DNA of 64,000 nt, taken from positions 62,001 to 126,000 of the forward strand of contig CAZPHS010000003.1 in the NCBI GenBank assembly GCA_964586785.1, given 5' to 3'. Below, piece after piece: positions 32,697 through 42,138 of this stretch. The first letter of the stretch is position 1. Every line of letters starts with the position of its first letter. Under the pieces are notes generated by a model. The model saw only the letters and a program-made list of their open reading frames with translations. It had not been told where the DNA came from and made no database searches. Made by a program: the position numbers and the translations under genes. The stretch is from SZUA-584 sp041656035 (lineage in GTDB: Bacteria > Bacillota > Clostridia > Christensenellales > SZUA-584).

Positions 32697-33677
32697 TTAA
32701 TATTTGATGAACTTTTCGCCCGAAACGCCGCAGATACTGCATTTCTCGGGACGGAATTTCTCTATATTGCCGCAGACGGGGCAAAGGTAATAGAAAACTT
32801 CTTCCGTCTTATCAATGTTATCCAGCGCATCCTGATACAGTCCGGCATGAACCTCTTCCGCTTTCATCGCGAAGGTAAACGTCATAAGAGCGGCCTTGTT
32901 GCCCGTCGTCTTGGCTTCTTCTACGAAATCCGGATACATCTCTTTATACTCGTATGTTTCTCCCGCGACCCCGTCCTTTAAGTTATCAGCGGTTGAGCCT
33001 ATTTTTCCCGCCACTTCAAAATGCTTTAAAGCGTGAAGGGTTTCAGCGTCAGCCGCAGCCCTGAACAATTTAGCGGCGTTTGTTTTTCCCTCTTGCTCGG
33101 CTTTTTTGGCATAGGCAGTATACTTTCTGTTTGCTTCGGCTTCTCCCGTAAAAGCCGCCATTAAATTTTTAAGCGTCTTATTTTCACTCATTACGTTATT
33201 CTCCTCACTATTATTAAATGTTTTCAACAATTCTTCCGCGGCGGCTTTGGGAAACCCTTCCGGTTGATTTTTGTCAATAAGCGATTGCAAGAAATCCTTG
33301 GCGTTTTCGCTCTGCGGAAGCATATATCCGGCTTCGCGTATAATATCCTCCGTCATAATACGATTGGATTTTTCAATGGCGCGGTACAGCTTGCCGTTAA
33401 GTCCGGCAGCTATATTTTCTTGCTTCGATTTGCTTTTAACAAGCGCGTTAAGCGTATTTTTTACAGTCTGTGTTTTAGACTGCTGTTTAGGATATTCTTT
33501 GGGCACCATAGAAATCGCGCCGGACGGGCAGGCGTCGGCGCAGTCTCCGCAGCCGGTGCACTTTGCGACATCAATAATGCTGTTTTCCGTGTCTGTCGCG
33601 CCGGTGGGGCAGACGTAAAGACACAGGCAATCCTTAGTGCATAAACGTATATTTCTTACTGCATATTTTCCGGCCAT
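32697..33677 (-). CDS. Ferredoxin-rubrerythrin fusion protein
   Basis: 326 residues combining an N-terminal dicluster ferredoxin (about 1-60; CTKDCLCLYVCP and CTGCGDCADACP), a helical linker (about 60-160) and a complete rubrerythrin (about 165-326). The rubrerythrin has the diiron helices GEAEANRKY, DAETLHALKH and EEVHAGLY, and a C-terminal rubredoxin-like CPVCG...CSICG iron site. Rubrerythrins reduce hydrogen peroxide; the fused ferredoxin could feed electrons directly. The ATG has a GGAGGG site upstream. It lies 2 bases downstream of the double-rubredoxin gene in one operon with a PerR-like regulator. Confidence 0.88.
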   Translation of the reverse strand: MAGKYAVRNIRLCTKDCLCLYVCPTGATDTENSIIDVAKCTGCGDCADACPSGAISMVPKEYPKQQSKTQTVKNTLNALVKSKSKQENIAAGLNGKLYRAIEKSNRIMTEDIIREAGYMLPQSENAKDFLQSLIDKNQPEGFPKAAAEELLKTFNNSEENNVMSENKTLKNLMAAFTGEAEANRKYTAYAKKAEQEGKTNAAKLFRAAADAETLHALKHFEVAGKIGSTADNLKDGVAGETYEYKEMYPDFVEEAKTTGNKAALMTFTFAMKAEEVHAGLYQDALDNIDKTEEVFYYLCPVCGNIEKFRPEKCSICGVSGEKFIKY

Positions 33678-33679
33678 TT

Positions 33680-34345
33680 TTAGTCCCTCCCTTCAATCTT
33701 ATCAAACTTCCAATCCGGCACCTTGCATACCGGACAGGTTTTAGGCGGCGCGTCTCCTATGTAAATAAAGCCGCAGATGGTGCAAACATAAACACCGGTA
33801 TTATTAAACATTGCGTCGCCCTCTTTTTGGCGGCGTGTTAAAAGCGATTTTTGTATGCGCGTTACTTTTTCACTCCACGCTAAGGCGCGAAGCGCGCCCC
33901 TATCGTTTGCTTCGGATGCAGCGGCGTTCGCGCTCGGGAAGCCCTCCTCAATGTCTTTTTCAATTAAAGATGCCAATTCGCCAACATCCGGTTTTACTGC
34001 CGGCGCGGAAGCTGACTTAAAATATTCGGCAAGCTCTATAAAGCGCGCCGCTTCATACGGTTTGTACTGTTTTTCGCAGCCGCGCGCGAGATTTGTGCAA
34101 AGCGCGCTAACCTCCAGCGGAGACATTTCCTTTATGTCCGCCGATTCATTGATTACCGGCGCCGGCTTTCGCTCCGAAGATACCTCGCCCGATTTGCTGA
34201 AATCAGATTTTGCCGCGCCGCATAGAGGACAAGCCCAATCTTCCGGCAGTTCCTCCCATTTTGTGCCCGGTGCGATACCCGCCTCGGGAATACCCTTAGC
34301 TTCGTCATAGACGTAGCCGCAAACGGAACACACGTATTTTGCCAT
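33680..34345 (-). CDS. Double-rubredoxin protein with helical middle domain
   Basis: 221 residues: an N-terminal rubredoxin (1-50; CSVCGYVYDEAKG and CPLCGAAKSDF), a helical middle region (about 70-175) that resembles the linker domain of the next protein, and a second rubredoxin-like domain at the C-terminus (CTICGFIYIGDAPPKTCPVC). It is an electron carrier probably serving the rubrerythrin fusion. ATG 34345 has a GGGGGTAATGG context with a ribosome site immediately upstream. Confidence 0.82.
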   Translation of the reverse strand: MAKYVCSVCGYVYDEAKGIPEAGIAPGTKWEELPEDWACPLCGAAKSDFSKSGEVSSERKPAPVINESADIKEMSPLEVSALCTNLARGCEKQYKPYEAARFIELAEYFKSASAPAVKPDVGELASLIEKDIEEGFPSANAAASEANDRGALRALAWSEKVTRIQKSLLTRRQKEGDAMFNNTGVYVCTICGFIYIGDAPPKTCPVCKVPDWKFDKIEGRD

Positions 34346-34366
34346 TCCATTACCCCCTTTTTAGTT

Positions 34367-34810
34367 TTATATTGTATTTTCAAGGCACTTCTTGCAAACG
34401 CCTTTAAAATATACGTTCTTATCATCAATTCGAAAGTCGTCCAAATCGTTGGAAGCCAACAAATCGATATTGATACTAAAGTCGTATATTGTTCCGCACG
34501 ATTCACATTTAAAATGTCCGTGGGTTTCCGTAACAATATCGTATCTGGTTTCGTTGTCTTCTATAGCAATCACATTAACCAAGCCCGTTTCCGCTAACAT
34601 TTTTAAAGTGTTATAGACTGTCGTTTTTGAAAGCGTAGGCATATCTTGCAAAAGGTCGGTAAAGATATGGTCTACCGTCGGGTGGCATCGGTTCTTTGTA
34701 AGGTATTCTAAAACCTTCAGCCTTTGATGCGACAGATTTATGTTTTTCAGCTTTAATTCTTGTTTAGCTTTTTCCAATAAAGGGTTTATAATCTCACCGC
34801 CTATACTCAA
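34367..34810 (-). CDS. perR: Fur-family regulator, PerR-like
   Basis: Metal-dependent repressor. The winged helix (LSHQRLKVLEYLTKN ... TLSKTTVYNTLKML) is followed by the PerR/Fur metal site: His in RCHPTVDH, Asp in RYDIVTETHGH with two His, and CESCG plus CKKC for structural zinc. Its position beside peroxide-reducing genes favours PerR over Fur or Zur. The start is uncertain. The promoter at 34881-34853 excludes the in-frame TTG at 34906. TTG 34810 and TTG 34777 both remain; neither has a strong ribosome site. Confidence 0.82.
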   Translation of the reverse strand: MSIGGEIINPLLEKAKQELKLKNINLSHQRLKVLEYLTKNRCHPTVDHIFTDLLQDMPTLSKTTVYNTLKMLAETGLVNVIAIEDNETRYDIVTETHGHFKCESCGTIYDFSINIDLLASNDLDDFRIDDKNVYFKGVCKKCLENTI

Positions 34811-34852
34811 CGAAGGAGTAACCGTTACAAACCAGTAATCATTATATTTTAT

Positions 34853-34881
34853 ATTATAGACTATGCAAATTATAAATGCAA
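34853..34881 (-). promoter_or_regulatory. Promoter of the perR operon
   Basis: Minus strand TTGCAT (34881-34876), 17 bases, TATAAT (34858-34853). The surrounding sequence is rich in TATAAT/ATTATA and could hold a PerR box for autoregulation, but no clean 7-1-7 repeat was found. Confidence 0.65.
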
Positions 34882-34993
34882 CAGCAGTCTTTATAACAAA
34901 ATTCAAATAAATTTAATTCAGCGGCTTATTGTTTAAAAGCGGGCGGTATAGTATATTTATATGCAGCCAAATTACGGGTGCGGGAGGATAGCA

Positions 34994-35719
34994 ATGGAGG
35001 CTTACGGCGCGCTCGCCAAAGCGTACGATACGCTTATGTACGATATAGACTATGATAAATGGGCGGCTTACATTGACAGGCTTATCGGCCGCGCCAACGC
35101 TTCTGTTTATGAGGCGGCCTGCGGCTCGGGCAGTATATCGTGCCGCCTTGAAAAAAAGGGGCATAAGGTTACGGCGGCGGATATATCGCCGGCTATGCTC
35201 GAAAAAGCGTCTGAGAAAGCGCGGAGGTTAAGCTGCGATATAACATTTATTTGCCAGGACTTGAAGGACATAAGCGTGGGCAACAGCGTTGACGCGGTTG
35301 TATGCGCGTGCGACGGGCCTAACTATATCGATATGTCCGGTATCCGCTTATTCGCGGACGGCGCGCACAAGGCGCTTAAAGCAGGCGGCGCTTTGCTCTT
35401 TGATATAAGCACCCGCGCGAAGCTTAAAGCGACGGATAAGCAGGTGTATTTCGACGACGGCGACGACATAACGTGCATATGGCATAATAAATATGATAAC
35501 GACAGGCATATTTCGACCGTTGACATAGTACTGTTTCTGCGTGAGGGAAGACGGTATAATAAATACTGTGAAACACACGCTTTGTACGCGCACGATATTA
35601 TTGAAGTGTCTGAAAGTGTACGGGACGCGGGGTTTGCGCAAGTTGATATTTTTGAGTTTATGTCCGAAAAAGTGTGCAGCCCGAATACTAACAGGGCGCA
35701 GTTTGTCTGCCGCAAATGA
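34994..35719 (+). CDS. SAM-dependent methyltransferase
   Basis: 241 residues with class I methyltransferase motif I VYEAACGSGSIS near 40-51, an acidic motif II (VTAADIS) and a motif IV DAVVCACDGPNYI. The substrate is unknown. ATG 34994 has GGGAGG 6 bases upstream; the ATG at 34961 lacks one. It precedes the TPR gene by about 50 bases and may be co-transcribed with it. Confidence 0.8.
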   Translation: MEAYGALAKAYDTLMYDIDYDKWAAYIDRLIGRANASVYEAACGSGSISCRLEKKGHKVTAADISPAMLEKASEKARRLSCDITFICQDLKDISVGNSVDAVVCACDGPNYIDMSGIRLFADGAHKALKAGGALLFDISTRAKLKATDKQVYFDDGDDITCIWHNKYDNDRHISTVDIVLFLREGRRYNKYCETHALYAHDIIEVSESVRDAGFAQVDIFEFMSEKVCSPNTNRAQFVCRK

Positions 35720-35766
35720 GTGTCGGGTAAAAATATTTGTGTTATAATTATTTAATCGGAGGGATA

Positions 35767-37485
35767 ATGAAAAACAACAATAAAAAGCAGAACGGAAATG
35801 TACTAAACTTCAACCAACCGGCTGAGTTTTTTATAAAAAAGGCGGAAAAACATATTGACGCGGGTAATTTGCTCGAGGCGCTTGCGTTTTACAGATGCGT
35901 GTTGGGTATGGAGCCTCAAAATGTTGAGTATTTGCTTAACATAGCGCAAATTTACTCTGAAATGGGGCTTTACGCCGAATCTAACGACGTACTGCTGAAA
36001 ATCGCCAAGTACGGTAACACGCCGACAGAATGCCTTTTTGCTCTCGGCTGCAACTACATGGGTATGAAAAACTATGAACTCGCGGACGAAGCTTTTGAGC
36101 AGTATCTGGCAATAGACCCGGAGGGCGAATACGCCGACGACATTGACGAGCTGTTTGACATAATAGATGAGGAAGAATATGAGGACGAAGGCGCGCTGCA
36201 CGATATAAACAGGCGCATGGCGATAGACGAGGCATACGAGGGAAAGCTGTGCCTCGACAAAGGCGACTATAAAAACGCCATAAAGCATTTAGAGAATGTC
36301 GTGGAGAAAGACAATACCCTTTATTCGGCAATGAACAATCTGGCGCTTGCGTACTTTTTTAACGGGAAGAAACAGAAAGCCGTAGAGCTTTCCGAAAAAA
36401 TAATTGTGTCGCAGCCGTTTAACCTTCACGCTTGCTGTAATCTGGCTCTTTTTTATTCCGAGCTTAACGACCACGCGCGCGCGTCTCAATATTTGAGCAA
36501 GCTTGATACGCTTTTAGATATCGCCCCCGAAGACATGCACAAGGTGGCGCTTACGTACTGCGAACTCGGTTATCATGAAAAAGCGTACAGGTGGTTTCAA
36601 AAAATAATGGCGTTCCAGCCGTATGATATAAGAATACTTCATTTTTGCGGCATAGCGGCACTTAACTGCGCGCAATACACGGATGGCTTAAGCTGTTTTA
36701 TTAAAATACTTAAAATAGACCCGCAAAACAGCCTGGCGGTTTATTATAAAACAAAAGCCGAGGAAGCGAAAAAGAACGGCTGTCACAGAGAACTCGAATA
36801 CGTATACCAGGTGCAGTTTGATGAGATAAAACGCCGTATTGCCTATTTGAACGAATGCTTAAAGAAAAGAGACGATAGCGTCTCAAAAAAGCGAAACGGC
36901 GATCCGTACTTTTTATCCATTATCTCATGGGGTTTAAATTACGGCGACGAATATATTAAAAAAATAGTGCTCGAAATACTAAGCATGTTTTCAGATGAAA
37001 AGGCCGAGGAAACGATGCGGGATTTTCTTCTTAAAAGCACGGAGAACGACGAAATAAAAAACGACGTGTTTATGTATTTGAAACGGATGGGCGCTAAAGA
37101 GCCGTATGTAGCCTATATAAAAGGGTCAATAGCGGAGGTCAGGGTGGGCACGGTGTCCGAAGATGTAAAAAATCTGCCGCAGCCGTACGCCCAGGCGCTG
37201 GCGGTATTTTTGAAAAAAGTACGCGACAGATACGAAGATAATTTTCTCTCGTCGGGTGTGGAGCTGCTTGTTACCATAGCGAAGGAACGCGGCGACAACG
37301 GCTCATGGGTTGTAAAACCGCAGGCGCTGGCCGCGGCTCTCGAGCTTTGCGTCAGCGAACTTATGGAAGACGTGCGCCCGCCGCTGAAAAAAGAGCTGCA
37401 AAGGGTATACGAAATATCGCCGACAACTCTCAACAAGTATTATAATATGCTGTTTGAGGATACCGGAGACAGGCGTTTTGATTGA
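35767..37485 (+). CDS. TPR-repeat protein
   Basis: 572 residues. The first 350 or so are tetratricopeptide-type helical repeats (AEFFIKKAEKHIDAGNLLEAL, then successive ALAYFFNGKKQKAVEL and AYRWFQKIMAFQP units), with an acidic insert (EYEDEGALHD) near 140. The C-terminal 220 residues form a separate helical region. No signal peptide is seen, so it is cytoplasmic and probably a scaffold. ATG 35767 follows GGAGGG. Its end overlaps the next gene by 8 bases. Confidence 0.78.
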   Translation: MKNNNKKQNGNVLNFNQPAEFFIKKAEKHIDAGNLLEALAFYRCVLGMEPQNVEYLLNIAQIYSEMGLYAESNDVLLKIAKYGNTPTECLFALGCNYMGMKNYELADEAFEQYLAIDPEGEYADDIDELFDIIDEEEYEDEGALHDINRRMAIDEAYEGKLCLDKGDYKNAIKHLENVVEKDNTLYSAMNNLALAYFFNGKKQKAVELSEKIIVSQPFNLHACCNLALFYSELNDHARASQYLSKLDTLLDIAPEDMHKVALTYCELGYHEKAYRWFQKIMAFQPYDIRILHFCGIAALNCAQYTDGLSCFIKILKIDPQNSLAVYYKTKAEEAKKNGCHRELEYVYQVQFDEIKRRIAYLNECLKKRDDSVSKKRNGDPYFLSIISWGLNYGDEYIKKIVLEILSMFSDEKAEETMRDFLLKSTENDEIKNDVFMYLKRMGAKEPYVAYIKGSIAEVRVGTVSEDVKNLPQPYAQALAVFLKKVRDRYEDNFLSSGVELLVTIAKERGDNGSWVVKPQALAAALELCVSELMEDVRPPLKKELQRVYEISPTTLNKYYNMLFEDTGDRRFD

Positions 37486-38299
37486 TTTTGAGCAAAAATT
37501 TAAAGAATATATACAAAGCCGTATTGTTAATCTTAACGAGAGGGAGATTGACATATTGGTGCCAAAGCTTTATATGAGTTGGCTTGATACGCCGGCGGAC
37601 TGGCTTGATAGCAAATCGCCCAACGCTTATTTCTCTCAAATGGAAGCGGCGGAGCTTATAAAAAATTTGGGAGAGTATTTGCTTGCCGGCGTTAACGCGC
37701 CCGGTCCGCTGCTTTGCAGCATAGCAGATAGGAATAAGCAAACGTATCCGCTTCTTGTTTCATTGCTTATTAATTATGACGGTGAGAGAGAAGACGCGTT
37801 AAAATACGCAATAGTACGGTTAATTGAGGAAATGGATTTCAAGCATCCGTATGCGTATTATATTGATGTCATAAAAACGGCGGACGAAGCGAACGACTTT
37901 ACCGAAATTTGCGCGGAGGAGCTAAAAAACGCGGGACAGCAATACTTTGACGAATCGTTTAAAGCTTATAAAGAAGTAAACACACCATACGCGGCGGATT
38001 GCTTTTTAGACATACTGTGCGATATGCCTTTTGACGAGAGGGTTTACGATTGCGTGCTGGAACGCTTTTTATACTGTGAGGACGGAAAAGCGTTTTATGC
38101 CAGCCTTCTCGGGAAGCTGGGGGAGGAGAAAGCAATTCCTTATCTTTCGGACGCGCTGCGGCTTGAAGGTATAAAATACTACGATTATATAGCCGTTAAA
38201 AACGCGCTTGAGGCGTTGGGGAGCGAAAACGATATAGAACGGGATTTTTCAGGCGATAAGGATTACGAAAAACTTGCGGAATTGGGAGACGACAATTGA
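37478..38299 (+). CDS. Helical protein of unknown function
   Basis: 273 residues, predicted all-helical and rich in Glu and Lys, with a HEAT-like rhythm (short helices of 12-15 residues separated by turns). No catalytic motif is recognised. The TTG start at 37478 has GGAG 9 bases upstream. It overlaps both neighbours by a few bases and so belongs to one translationally coupled unit with the TPR protein and the HD protein. Confidence 0.6.
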   Translation: MIDFEQKFKEYIQSRIVNLNEREIDILVPKLYMSWLDTPADWLDSKSPNAYFSQMEAAELIKNLGEYLLAGVNAPGPLLCSIADRNKQTYPLLVSLLINYDGEREDALKYAIVRLIEEMDFKHPYAYYIDVIKTADEANDFTEICAEELKNAGQQYFDESFKAYKEVNTPYAADCFLDILCDMPFDERVYDCVLERFLYCEDGKAFYASLLGKLGEEKAIPYLSDALRLEGIKYYDYIAVKNALEALGSENDIERDFSGDKDYEKLAELGDDN

Positions 38300-38973
38300 C
38301 AGTAGGATATGAGGAAGTAAAAAACAGCAAAAAGCTAAGGGAGCTTGTGGAGCAGTCTAACAAGGTGCTGGAGGTTATAGGCTATACCGACCACGGCCCG
38401 AGGCATACGGGTTATGTGAGCCGTATAGCGGGCGAGATACTGAAAAAGCTTGGTATGCCGCCGCGGCGTGTCGAGCTTGCGAAAATAGCCGGATGGGTAC
38501 ACGATGTCGGCAACATGATAAACAGAAATTATCACGGTTTTTCCGGCGCGGCTTTGGTTTTTCCCATACTGTGCGAAATGGGATTTGCCGTTTCCGAAGC
38601 GTGCGAGATATGCACGGCTATAGGAATGCACGAGGAGGAAACCGGTATGCCCGTAAGCGATATATCGGCCGCGCTCATTATAGCGGATAAAACAGACGCT
38701 CATAAGGCGCGTGTGCGCGGTAACAAAACCGTATCTTACGGTATTCACGACAGGGTTAATTTCTCTATAAAATCCACAAAGCTGGTTGTCGCGGAAAAAA
38801 TGATATCAATAGATTACAGCATGAATGATACTGCATCTCCCATGGAATTTTTAAGCATATACTTAACCAGAATGCAGATGTGCGAAAAAAGCGCGGCTTT
38901 TTTGGGATGCAGCTTCGCGCTTTACATAAACGGGGTTAAGCTTAACAGATGGGAAGACTTAGATGACGTATAA
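38296..38973 (+). CDS. HD-domain phosphohydrolase
   Basis: 225 residues. The HD superfamily metal-binding pattern is present: a His in RHTGYV, HDVGN with the paired His-Asp, and later MHEEE and ADKTDAH. Related proteins are nucleotide or phosphate hydrolases; the substrate is unknown. The TTG start overlaps the previous stop, with GGGAGA 7 bases upstream. The end overlaps the methyltransferase start by 11 bases. Confidence 0.75.
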   Translation: MTVGYEEVKNSKKLRELVEQSNKVLEVIGYTDHGPRHTGYVSRIAGEILKKLGMPPRRVELAKIAGWVHDVGNMINRNYHGFSGAALVFPILCEMGFAVSEACEICTAIGMHEEETGMPVSDISAALIIADKTDAHKARVRGNKTVSYGIHDRVNFSIKSTKLVVAEKMISIDYSMNDTASPMEFLSIYLTRMQMCEKSAAFLGCSFALYINGVKLNRWEDLDDV

Positions 38974-40063
38974 CTGCTTCGCCTCATGCTCCTTCGGGCT
39001 TGAATCAATGACCGCTTTAGAGTTAAGAAAGCTGGGTTTTTTCGGTGTCCGAGCAAGCGACGCGCGGGTATATTTTTGCGCGGACGACGCGGGTGTCGCA
39101 CGAGCTAATTTGTGGCTTAGAACCGCGGACAGGGTTTATATAGAGCTGTCTTCTTTCGAAGCGTTATCTTTCGAGCAGCTTTTTGAAGGCGTAAGATATA
39201 CTGCGTGGGAAGAATTTATAACCAAGAACGATATGTTCCCCGTGGACGCGGATTCGGTGGCAAGCGGGCTTTTCAGCGTATCGGACATACAATCGGTAGG
39301 TAAAAAAGCCGTCGCGGAAAGGCTCAAAGCCGCGTATAAGACAAGTATTTTGCCGGAGACGGGAAAAAGGTACAACATACATCTTAAGCTGCTTAAAAAC
39401 CAGGTGTCGGCGTGCCTTAACACCAGCGGCGCGGGGCTTAACAGGCGCGGATACCGCAAAGCGGGCGCGGCGGCTCCTTTGCGCGAAACGCTTGCCGCCG
39501 GTATAGTTATGCTGAGCGGATGGAAGGAAGGAGAGATTGCCGACCCTATGTGCGGCTCGGGAACAATAGCTATAGAAGCCGCTATGATAGGCGAGCGGAC
39601 GGCGCCCGGGCTGCTCCGGACGTTTGATTCCCTAAACTGGCATTCGTTCGGTGCGGCATATAAAAAAGAACGTGACGCGGCGACGCTGCAAAAAACGAAT
39701 CCGCAGCCCGTATTCGCGTCCGATACAGACAAAAAGGCGGTTAAAATCGCGTTGCTGAACGCGAAAGCCGCGGGAGTAAAAATAAAAATATATAACGCGG
39801 ACGTAAAACACTTTTCCAAAAACGGCTGCGTTGTTATTACCAACCCTCCTTACGCCATAAGGCTTGGGGAAAAAGAAGCTGTACACGCCCTCTACAGGGA
39901 TATGGGACGCGGTTTGGCGTGCGCGGACAGAAAGTATGTGCTTTCGGCGGATTCGCAGTTTGAACGGTATTTCGGCAAAAGGGCTGACAAAAAGCGTAAG
40001 CTTTATAACGGCAATATAATGTGTACGCTGTACCAATATTTTGCGAATAAAACTTATAAGTGA
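38963..40063 (+). CDS. THUMP-domain rRNA guanine-N2 methyltransferase (RlmL-like)
   Basis: Modifies a guanosine in 23S rRNA in its better-known relatives. It has 366 residues: a THUMP RNA-binding domain (about 50-155), then the methyltransferase core with SAM motif DPMCGSGTIAIEAA and the catalytic NPPYAIRLGEK. Length and motif order fit the YpsC/RlmL N-terminal methyltransferase family. ATG 38963 lies within the end of the HD gene. A strong bidirectional terminator follows. Confidence 0.88.
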   Translation: MTYNCFASCSFGLESMTALELRKLGFFGVRASDARVYFCADDAGVARANLWLRTADRVYIELSSFEALSFEQLFEGVRYTAWEEFITKNDMFPVDADSVASGLFSVSDIQSVGKKAVAERLKAAYKTSILPETGKRYNIHLKLLKNQVSACLNTSGAGLNRRGYRKAGAAAPLRETLAAGIVMLSGWKEGEIADPMCGSGTIAIEAAMIGERTAPGLLRTFDSLNWHSFGAAYKKERDAATLQKTNPQPVFASDTDKKAVKIALLNAKAAGVKIKIYNADVKHFSKNGCVVITNPPYAIRLGEKEAVHALYRDMGRGLACADRKYVLSADSQFERYFGKRADKKRKLYNGNIMCTLYQYFANKTYK

Positions 40064-40074
40064 TAGCTATGTAT

Positions 40075-40112
40075 AAAGAGGCGGCAGACTTAAACATCTG
40101 CCGCCTCTTTTT
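40075..40112. terminator. Strong bidirectional terminator
   Basis: AAAGAGGCGGCAGA (40075-40088) pairs with TCTGCCGCCTCTTT (40097-40110), a perfect 14-bp stem. It ends the plus-strand operon and overlaps the stop codon of the hydrogenase gene on the minus strand. Confidence 0.93.
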
Positions 40113-42135
40113 ATTTACGGCCGGGCTTTTTCGCGTAGTCGCTCATTACGTCCTTTAGTATGTCAACGGTTTCCTGGGAATCGGTAAGCTCCTTCTTTAA
40201 GCGGTTTATTTCCGCTTCCAATGCCATCACCTTAACCGATTCGAGTTCGCCGCCTACTCTTTGCTCCGCGCGTTCAGCCGGATTTTTTTTTTGCGGCTCT
40301 TTTGCCCGCTTATCGCTTTCCGTCATAGAACTCACCTCGTCCAAAACATATTGCTCGTCAAGATATTGATTAAACTTTCCCCGTTTGACGTAACGCGTAT
40401 GCAGATATTCGTGCGATATATGGCTGTTGGGATGTTCTAAAAAATCCTCATACAGTTTTTTAATAGACGGGTTCTCGTGCGATTTGCGGAAAGCTTTCTG
40501 CTCGTCTTCTTCATATATGCCCTTAAGCCTTTTATTCCGCACATCCGGGTCGGAAGACCTCGGCTGGCCGCCTCCCATAATACACCCGCCCGGGCATCCC
40601 ATTACTTCGATGAAGTGGTATGGGGATTGTCCGGCCTTTATCTGCTCCATAAGCGCTTTCGCGCCGGCAAGCCCGCTTGTAACGGCCACTTTAACCGCAA
40701 CGCCGTCAAGAAATTTATACTCCGGCAGAGGGTCGTCTATTACCAGCTCGGCGGTTTTAATCTGCTCAAAGCCTATAATGGGGGAGACGTGCAGCCCTTC
40801 GAAGGGAATCTCGCGCCCCGTTACAATTTCATACACCGTGCGAAGCGCCGCTTCCATAACGCCTCCGGTAACGCCGAATATATCGGCGGCGCCGGTGGAC
40901 ATACCGAGGGGATTGTCAAATTCGCGGTCGGTCAAAGACGGAAAATCTATTCCCGCTTCCCGTATCATCTGCCCAAGCTCACGTGTGGTAAGCACGGCGT
41001 CAACATTGGGAACGCCGTTGTTGCGCATCTCTTTTCTTGAAACCTCGAACTTCTTGGCGGTGCAAGGCATAACTGACACCACATACATATCGTTGGGGTC
41101 TATGCCTATTTTTTCGGCGTAAAATGATTTGGCAAGCGCCCCGAGCATTGTATGGGGAGATTTGCACGTTGACAAATTGGCAAGCTGTTCGGGGAAGGTA
41201 TGCTCTATGTACTTAATCCAGCCGGGGCTGCACGATGTAATCATGGGCAAAACGGCCTCGCCGCCCGTCAGAGCTTTTTTAACTCTTGTTAAAAATTCGG
41301 TGCCTTCTTCTATAATGGTTAAATCGGCGGTAAAATCGGTGTCGAATATATCGTCGAAACCGAGAGTGGAAAGCGCCCGTGCTAATTTACCCGTTACGCG
41401 CGCTCCGGGCTGATATCCGAACTCTTCGCCTATAGCCACGCGGATTGCCGGGGCGACCTGCACAACGGTTCGTTTGCTTTTGTCGCTTATGGCGTTCCAC
41501 ACCGGCTTTATGGCGTCGGTTTCCTTAAGAGCCCCCACGGGGCAAACAACCGTACACTGCCCGCAGAACACGCAGTTGACGGTTCCAAGCGAAAGGTCCA
41601 TAGCGGGGCCTATAACCGTTTCAAAGCCCCTGTTCTGCGCGTTCAGCACGCCCGTTCCCTGAATTTCGTTACATACGGTAACGCAGCGCCTGCACAAAAC
41701 GCATTTGGACATATTACGCGTTATGGCGACGGACGACTCGTTTATGCATTCGCTGTGCTCGCCCTCAAAGCGCGATTCCTGCACGCCGAGCGTTTTGCCA
41801 AGCTCCTGCAGTTCGCAGCTTTGGTTGCGCGTGCAGCTTAAGCAATCCTTATCGTGATCGGATAAAAGCAGCTCGTAAAGCACCCGCCTGGCATTGCGCA
41901 CCTTTTTGGTGTTGGTATCAACTACCATGCCCTCGGTTACCTTGGCCAGGCAGGAAGCCTGAAGCGTTTTAGCGCCTTGCACCTCAACAACGCATATCCT
42001 GCAGGAACCGAACTTATGTATGCCGCCGTAATGGCAAAGACCGGGTATGTTGATGCCGACGGACTTCGCCGCGTCCATTATTGTTGTATCTTTAGGGACT
42101 GTTACCGGCTGCCCGTTTATAGTTAAGCTGACCAT
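40111..42135 (-). CDS. hydA: [FeFe] hydrogenase catalytic subunit
   Basis: Catalytic subunit of a multimeric hydrogenase interconverting H2 and protons. It has 674 residues: an N-terminal 2Fe-2S domain (1-75), a His-Cys 4Fe-4S domain (about 80-120), a dicluster ferredoxin (CVLCRRCVTVC, CVFCGQCTVVCP), then the H-cluster domain with TSCSPGWIKYIE, VMPCTAKKFE and EVMGCPGGCIMGGGQP. All three H-cluster signatures are intact. The last 100 residues form an unusual Glu/Lys-rich coiled coil beyond the small-subunit domain. GGAGG lies 9 bases before ATG 42135. It is the last gene of hydC-hydB-hydA and fits the electron-bifurcating group. Confidence 0.93.
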   Translation of the reverse strand: MVSLTINGQPVTVPKDTTIMDAAKSVGINIPGLCHYGGIHKFGSCRICVVEVQGAKTLQASCLAKVTEGMVVDTNTKKVRNARRVLYELLLSDHDKDCLSCTRNQSCELQELGKTLGVQESRFEGEHSECINESSVAITRNMSKCVLCRRCVTVCNEIQGTGVLNAQNRGFETVIGPAMDLSLGTVNCVFCGQCTVVCPVGALKETDAIKPVWNAISDKSKRTVVQVAPAIRVAIGEEFGYQPGARVTGKLARALSTLGFDDIFDTDFTADLTIIEEGTEFLTRVKKALTGGEAVLPMITSCSPGWIKYIEHTFPEQLANLSTCKSPHTMLGALAKSFYAEKIGIDPNDMYVVSVMPCTAKKFEVSRKEMRNNGVPNVDAVLTTRELGQMIREAGIDFPSLTDREFDNPLGMSTGAADIFGVTGGVMEAALRTVYEIVTGREIPFEGLHVSPIIGFEQIKTAELVIDDPLPEYKFLDGVAVKVAVTSGLAGAKALMEQIKAGQSPYHFIEVMGCPGGCIMGGGQPRSSDPDVRNKRLKGIYEEDEQKAFRKSHENPSIKKLYEDFLEHPNSHISHEYLHTRYVKRGKFNQYLDEQYVLDEVSSMTESDKRAKEPQKKNPAERAEQRVGGELESVKVMALEAEINRLKKELTDSQETVDILKDVMSDYAKKPGRK

Positions 42136-42138
42136 CGA

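Noticed and set aside
34367..34906. Longer start for the PerR-like gene at 34906
   Set aside because: It lies upstream of a clear promoter whose transcript starts near 34846.
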